64,000 nucleotides of DNA, taken from an uncultured Lachnospiraceae bacterium (GTDB lineage: Bacteria; Bacillota; Clostridia; Lachnospirales; Lachnospiraceae). Shown in pieces: positions 62,773 to 64,000 of this stretch (position 1 is its first letter; every line of letters starts with the position of its first letter). The position numbers and the translations under genes were made by a program. The notes under the pieces are model-generated. The model was not told where the DNA came from. It saw nothing but the letters and a program-made list of their open reading frames with translations, and searched no databases. The stretch lies in contig CAJUPT010000004.1 of the NCBI GenBank assembly GCA_910588405.1, positions 19,506 to 83,505 of the forward strand, in the 5' to 3' direction.

Positions 62773-63810
62773 ATGGCAATGACTTATAAATGCCCTTCCT
62801 GTGGAGCGCCGATGGCCTTTGACGGGGAGAAGGGGACGCTGTCCTGCGAATACTGCGGCAAAGATCTGCCGGTGGAGGAGATGGAGCAGTCCCTTAACCA
62901 GGAGGAATATGAGGCGTTGGAGCCTCAGGCTGTGGAGGATGACGGCGCCTTCAAGGTGTACCGTTGTGCTTCCTGCGGCGCGGAGATGCTGACGGATGAG
63001 CATACCTCCGCTACGGTGTGCAGCTTCTGCGGTTCCCCGGGCTTGCTGGAAGACCGGCTGACCGGGCAGCATAAGCCGAGCAGGGTGCTGCCCTTTCAGA
63101 TTTCCAGGGAAAAGGCGGTGGAAATATTCCGGCAGTGGACGAGAAAAGGGCTGCTGACCCCGGGAGACTTTTCTTCACGGAATACGGTCGAAAAGATCAC
63201 GGGCATCTATGTGCCCTACTGGCTTTACGACTATGACACCAGCGTTACGCTGACAGCCCACTGCACCCGGATCCGCCATCAGCGCAAAGGGGATTACGAA
63301 TATACATATACGGATCATTTTCAGGTGTACCGGGAGGTAACGGGAGACTATGACGGTATTCCTGAGGACGCCTCCGAGAAGATGGAGGATGAGCTGATGG
63401 AACGGGCGGAGCCCTTTGATTACGGCCAGATGAAGCCTTTTGAGATGCCTTACCTGGCGGGCTATCTGTCGGAAAAATATAATTATACCAGTGCCCAGAT
63501 GGCCCAGAGGGCTAAAAAACGGGTATCGGAGATGGCCTTCGGCGCGGCCAGGGGGACGATCAACGGCTATGCCACGGTCAATGTGACGACGCAGCGGATC
63601 CATCTGCGGGAAAAGGCTGTGGAATATGTGCTGCTTCCGGTCTGGATGCTGAACTACCGGTATAACGGGAACCATCAGCAGTTTCTGATCAACGGGCAGT
63701 CAGGAAAAATGGTGGGTACGCTGCCGGTAAGCGGCGGGAAAGCCATAGCCTGGTTTTGCGGCATAACGGCGGCGGCTTTCCTGCTGCTGAATCTGTTCCT
63801 GGGGTTATAG
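62773..63810 (+). CDS. Zinc-ribbon protein with C-terminal membrane span
   Basis: A 345-residue protein. Two CxxC pairs at the N-terminus form a zinc ribbon (CPSCGAPM...CEYCGKDL), and a second set follows (CASCGAEM...CSFCGSPG), as in TFIIB-type zinc-ribbon proteins. The middle part (PYWLYDYDTSVTLTAHC, YVLLPVWMLNYRY) has the look of a conserved domain, and one membrane span closes the protein (about 325-343). The function of this family is not known; it is often found next to TPM or LemA-type envelope genes. Its start follows leader copy 3. Confidence 0.8.
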   Translation: MAMTYKCPSCGAPMAFDGEKGTLSCEYCGKDLPVEEMEQSLNQEEYEALEPQAVEDDGAFKVYRCASCGAEMLTDEHTSATVCSFCGSPGLLEDRLTGQHKPSRVLPFQISREKAVEIFRQWTRKGLLTPGDFSSRNTVEKITGIYVPYWLYDYDTSVTLTAHCTRIRHQRKGDYEYTYTDHFQVYREVTGDYDGIPEDASEKMEDELMERAEPFDYGQMKPFEMPYLAGYLSEKYNYTSAQMAQRAKKRVSEMAFGAARGTINGYATVNVTTQRIHLREKAVEYVLLPVWMLNYRYNGNHQQFLINGQSGKMVGTLPVSGGKAIAWFCGITAAAFLLLNLFLGL

Positions 63811-63901
63811 TGACGTTAGATGCCTTTATAAAACAATAGTGACAAACGAGCCGGTCCAAAAATCCGGGAAGGGCGTTGCAAGGATATAGCAGGGAGCGTA
63901 T

Positions 63902-64000
63902 ATGAAAAAAACAGTGATAACAGTGATGGCGTTGGTTTTCTTTTGCCTGTTGTGCGGCTTTACGCCCCGCCTGTCGGAAATGTTCGACGAGGCGGATCTG
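63902..64000 (+). CDS. Exported protein, start only (cut by window edge)
   Basis: ATG at 63902 with AGGGAG five bases upstream; 33 codons are visible. Residues 1-21 form a signal peptide (KKTVITVMALVFFCLLCGF), followed by PRLSEMFDEADL. The mature start, with its DEAD/L stretch, and the neighbouring zinc-ribbon gene are typical of TPM-domain proteins (metal-dependent acid phosphatase-like, membrane tethered), but too little is seen to be sure. Confidence 0.6.
   Translation, partial: MKKTVITVMALVFFCLLCGFTPRLSEMFDEADL

Overview
The window reads as a chromosomal piece of a mid-GC Firmicute, most likely a motile, spore-forming gut Lachnospiraceae (Clostridia). Reasons: the metG-tatD-rsmA housekeeping block, a SigV/RsiV lysozyme-type sigma/anti-sigma pair, a cdaA-cdaR cluster, split transketolase, a SPOCS/LysM sporulation-type protein, strong AGGAGG ribosome sites and many short structured intergenic repeats. 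No rRNA, tRNA, CRISPR array, phage or transposase gene was seen. This was read by eye without database searches, so family names rest on motifs.

Layout. 1-3.9 kb: a 103-bp tandem repeat, then a GPH-type sugar transporter divergent from a PucR/CdaR-type regulator. 3.9-6.8 kb: rsiV and sigV on the minus strand, then a coiled-coil protein of unknown role. 7.1-11.6 kb: a structured leader with its own terminator, then a lipoprotein, an ABC ATPase and a permease broken by one base. 11.6-16.8 kb: amidase, metG, tatD, rsmA and a MNT-HEPN pair. 16.9-19.0 kb: a decayed anion transporter fused by deletion to a decayed regulator. 19.0-26.8 kb: C39-type peptidase, cheB, cheR, cheW, cheA (minus) divergent from a chemoreceptor (plus). 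27-31.4 kb: glycogen debranching enzyme and two more proteins of unknown role. 31.6-40.6 kb: a long plus-strand run joining a REC-HD-GYP-GGDEF protein, a Hpt protein, two membrane proteins, cdaA, cdaR, HPr, leuA and degV. 40.6-46.3 kb: short-chain dehydrogenase, trxB, a helical protein, a CobW-like GTPase and a secreted NlpC/P60 hydrolase. 46.5-60.6 kb: an eleven-gene minus-strand sugar locus (DeoR regulator, VOC protein, xylulokinase, PFK, class II aldolase, ROK kinase, ABC sugar importer, deoC) divergent from split transketolase. 60.7-64 kb: SPOCS/LysM protein, zinc-ribbon protein and the start of an exported protein.

How parts fit. The sugar locus holds every enzyme needed to take a pentose through xylulokinase, transketolase, PFK and aldolase without a transaldolase, which suggests a sedoheptulose-bisphosphate route. 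The chemotaxis genes, the receptor and two coiled-coil proteins share GCCGATA-type (FliA/SigD) promoter boxes, tying the unknown proteins to the motility regulon. No cheY or flagellar gene is present, but a REC-HD-GYP-GGDEF protein and a free Hpt protein lie close by, so part of the chemosensory output may run through cyclic di-GMP.

The most novel-looking signals are: (i) a hairpin leader repeated in front of three unrelated genes; (ii) a larger structured repeat present twice around the chemotaxis locus; (iii) the operon linking cyclic di-GMP, cyclic di-AMP, a Hpt phosphorelay and HPr; (iv) the FliA-linked proteins of unknown function.
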